Shown here: positions 5,301 through 5,373 of the stretch, in pieces
Numbering within the stretch: the stretch's first letter is position 1
Layout of the letters: each line of letters starts with the position of its first letter
From: Planctomycetota bacterium
Lineage (GTDB): Bacteria > Planctomycetota > Brocadiia > SM23-32
NCBI GenBank assembly: GCA_018400625.1
Contig: JAGYMJ010000234.1
Span: 1 to 5,373, forward strand
Length of the DNA: 5,373 bases
Reading direction: 5' to 3'
The notes under the pieces: model-generated
The model's database searches: none
Seen by the model: the letters and a program-made list of their open reading frames with translations, nothing else
Told to the model about the DNA's origin: nothing
Program-made: the position numbers and the translations under genes

Positions 5301-5373
5301 GTAAGTCCTCAGTGAACCACGCAGCATCTCCACCGTGCCCTGTGCCGGTGGAATGATGATTCTCAGCTACAGC
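5301..5373 (+). repeat. Second copy of the terminal-inverted-repeat element, cut by window edge
   Basis: The reverse complement of 486-545 aligns here without gaps over about 60 bases (5301-5360), with about 53 identities by hand count. The match includes 18 identical bases, gtaagtcctcagtgaacc, at 5301-5318, and a 22-base hairpin segment at 5330-5351 with one difference, in the loop. The arm matching 386-394/486-494 reads aatgatgat here (5352-5360). Similarity fades after that, and the rest of the element lies beyond the window. Orientation is opposite to the left copy. Confidence 0.7.

Overview
The window is a stretch of bacterial chromosome with four protein genes, all on the minus strand. 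In transcription order (high to low coordinates) they are yidD (membrane-protein insertion factor), acsA (AMP-forming acetyl-CoA synthetase), an OFA-family major facilitator transporter, and an ISOC1/ISOC2-like isochorismatase-family hydrolase. Shine-Dalgarno sites with AAGGAG cores, sigma70-like promoters and a YidD homologue show a bacterium. Palindromic dispersed repeats in the intergenic DNA suggest a repeat-rich environmental lineage, but the phylum cannot be fixed by eye.

Layout. Bases 1-182 hold no gene I can support. Bases 183-601 are a mosaic of hairpin-forming, repeat-like units. The largest is a 184-bp element at 356-539 with 10-bp terminal inverted repeats and nested internal arms. 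Bases 621-2459 carry the hydrolase and the transporter, 24 bp apart and probably co-transcribed. A strong rho-independent terminator at 2503-2541 separates them from acsA (2561-4543). Upstream of acsA lie a near-consensus promoter (4654-4682), a 14-codon basic ORF with an excellent Shine-Dalgarno site (4693-4737) and a second promoter-like pair (4758-4786). A GC-rich, repeat-like patch (4787-4875) follows, then yidD (4883-5194). The right edge (5301-5373) holds the start of a second copy of the left element in opposite orientation, so the four genes sit between inverted copies of one repeat.

Function. The acsA and transporter pair suggests uptake of a small monocarboxylate such as acetate and its activation to acyl-CoA. 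This is inferred from families and adjacency. The hydrolase is the last gene of the transporter transcript and its substrate is unknown. YidD serves membrane-protein insertion and looks unrelated to the carbon genes; here it is away from its common rpmH-rnpA-yidD-yidC setting. I see no phage, CRISPR, toxin-antitoxin or defence genes. The unexplained material is intergenic: the inverted structured repeat, the hairpin island and the small ORF between the two acsA promoters.
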